Positions 63,860 to 64,000 of a stretch of 64,000 bases of DNA are shown one piece after another (the first letter of the stretch is position 1; the number at the start of each line of letters is the position of its first letter). This stretch comes from Palsa-461 sp036844945 (GTDB lineage Bacteria; Actinomycetota; Acidimicrobiia; Acidimicrobiales; RAAP-2). The stretch spans positions 1-64,000 of the forward strand of contig DAIUEV010000014.1 in NCBI GenBank assembly GCA_036844945.1, written 5' to 3'. A program made the translations under genes and the position numbers. The notes beneath the pieces are model-generated. The model saw only the letters and a program-made list of their open reading frames with translations. It did no database searches and was not told where the DNA came from.

Positions 63860-64000
63860 ATGGAGTGGGACTGCCCCAGCTGGGGTTGCCACGGCGCCCT
63901 CTTCGTCGAGGGCGACCCAAAGGACGGCGAGCACGTGTGGTGCCGGCGCTGGCCCGGGACGCACGCGTCGGTCTGCGGTCGGCGCATGCGTTGGGATCGA
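63860..64000 (+). CDS. Cys-rich small protein, truncated by window edge
   Basis: An open frame from ATG 63860 to the end of the window gives 47 residues starting 'MEWDCPSWGCHGALFVEGDP' with later 'VWCRRWPGTHASVCGRRM'. Four cysteines and nearby His/Trp residues suggest a zinc-ribbon-like protein, but no ribosome-binding site is visible and the rest lies outside the window. A competing minus-strand frame lacks such features. It is the more protein-like of the two, yet unproven. Confidence 0.4.
   Translation, partial: MEWDCPSWGCHGALFVEGDPKDGEHVWCRRWPGTHASVCGRRMRWDR

Noticed and set aside
63683..63964. 93-codon minus-strand frame at the right edge
   Set aside because: Low-complexity Pro/Arg/Gly composition, no ribosome-binding site, and it overlaps the more protein-like plus-strand frame.

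Overview
The window is a high-GC chromosomal segment of an actinobacterium. The basis is the strong G/C bias at third codon positions, an HspR-type dnaK operon, a GlnR-like box upstream of an ammonium transporter, a DUF5318 gene, several F420/FMN split-barrel oxidoreductases, frequent GTG starts and several genes that look leaderless. An Acidimicrobiia-like lineage is my best guess, but it is an inference without a database search. Almost everything is core metabolism. I saw no CRISPR array, insertion sequence, prophage, rRNA or replication origin.

Layout. 0-10.5 kb is accessory metabolism: thioesterase-like and NTF2-like proteins, a TetR regulator divergent from a SRPBCC protein across a near-perfect inverted repeat, two secreted proteins (one with a short collagen-like tract), a methyltransferase coupled to a TIM-barrel isomerase-like gene, an enoyl-CoA hydratase family protein, an SDR, a DJ-1/PfpI protein and membrane proteins. 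10.8-11.0 kb carries tRNA-Asp(GTC) and tRNA-Phe(GAA). 11.1-24.0 kb is a purine biosynthesis region: purF-purM-pyrE, purL, and purA-purD-purB-purC-purS-purQ, many joined by 1-4 base overlaps, with a PHP phosphoesterase and a small uncharacterised gene on the other strand.

24.5-31.1 kb is the heat-shock operon dnaK-grpE-dnaJ-hspR-clpB, with a HAIR-like element at its promoter. 31.4-34.3 kb holds phosphoglycerate mutase and amt-glnB (nitrogen uptake and PII signalling) behind a four-part GlnR-like box. 34.3-42.2 kb has membrane proteins, a cyclic-nucleotide-binding protein, an F420-type oxidoreductase, a large FtsX-like permease without an ATPase partner, a membrane iron-sulfur reductase of the FadF/EtfD kind and tRNA-Gly(CCC). 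42.3-48.9 kb has typA/bipA, an SDR, a tightly overlapping methyltransferase / 86-residue protein / alpha-hydroxyacid dehydrogenase cassette, an esterase and a Smr-domain protein.

49.2-54.3 kb is a complete branched-chain amino-acid-type ABC importer operon (livG-livF-livH-livM-livK) with a recognisable promoter and a terminator-like hairpin. 54.4-58.8 kb has redox-related genes, an orphan OmpR-type response regulator, an MFS transporter and a cupin. 58.8-62.2 kb is the conserved rpsF-ssb-rpsR-rplI group followed by dnaB; its bS18 carries an unusually long acidic tail built partly from a 27-bp tandem repeat. The window closes with panB coupled to a DUF5318 gene and a truncated Cys-rich reading frame at the right edge.

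I found no clearly new multi-gene system. The best candidates for something undescribed are the methyltransferase/86-aa/LldD cassette, the extended bS18, and the TetR/SRPBCC operator.
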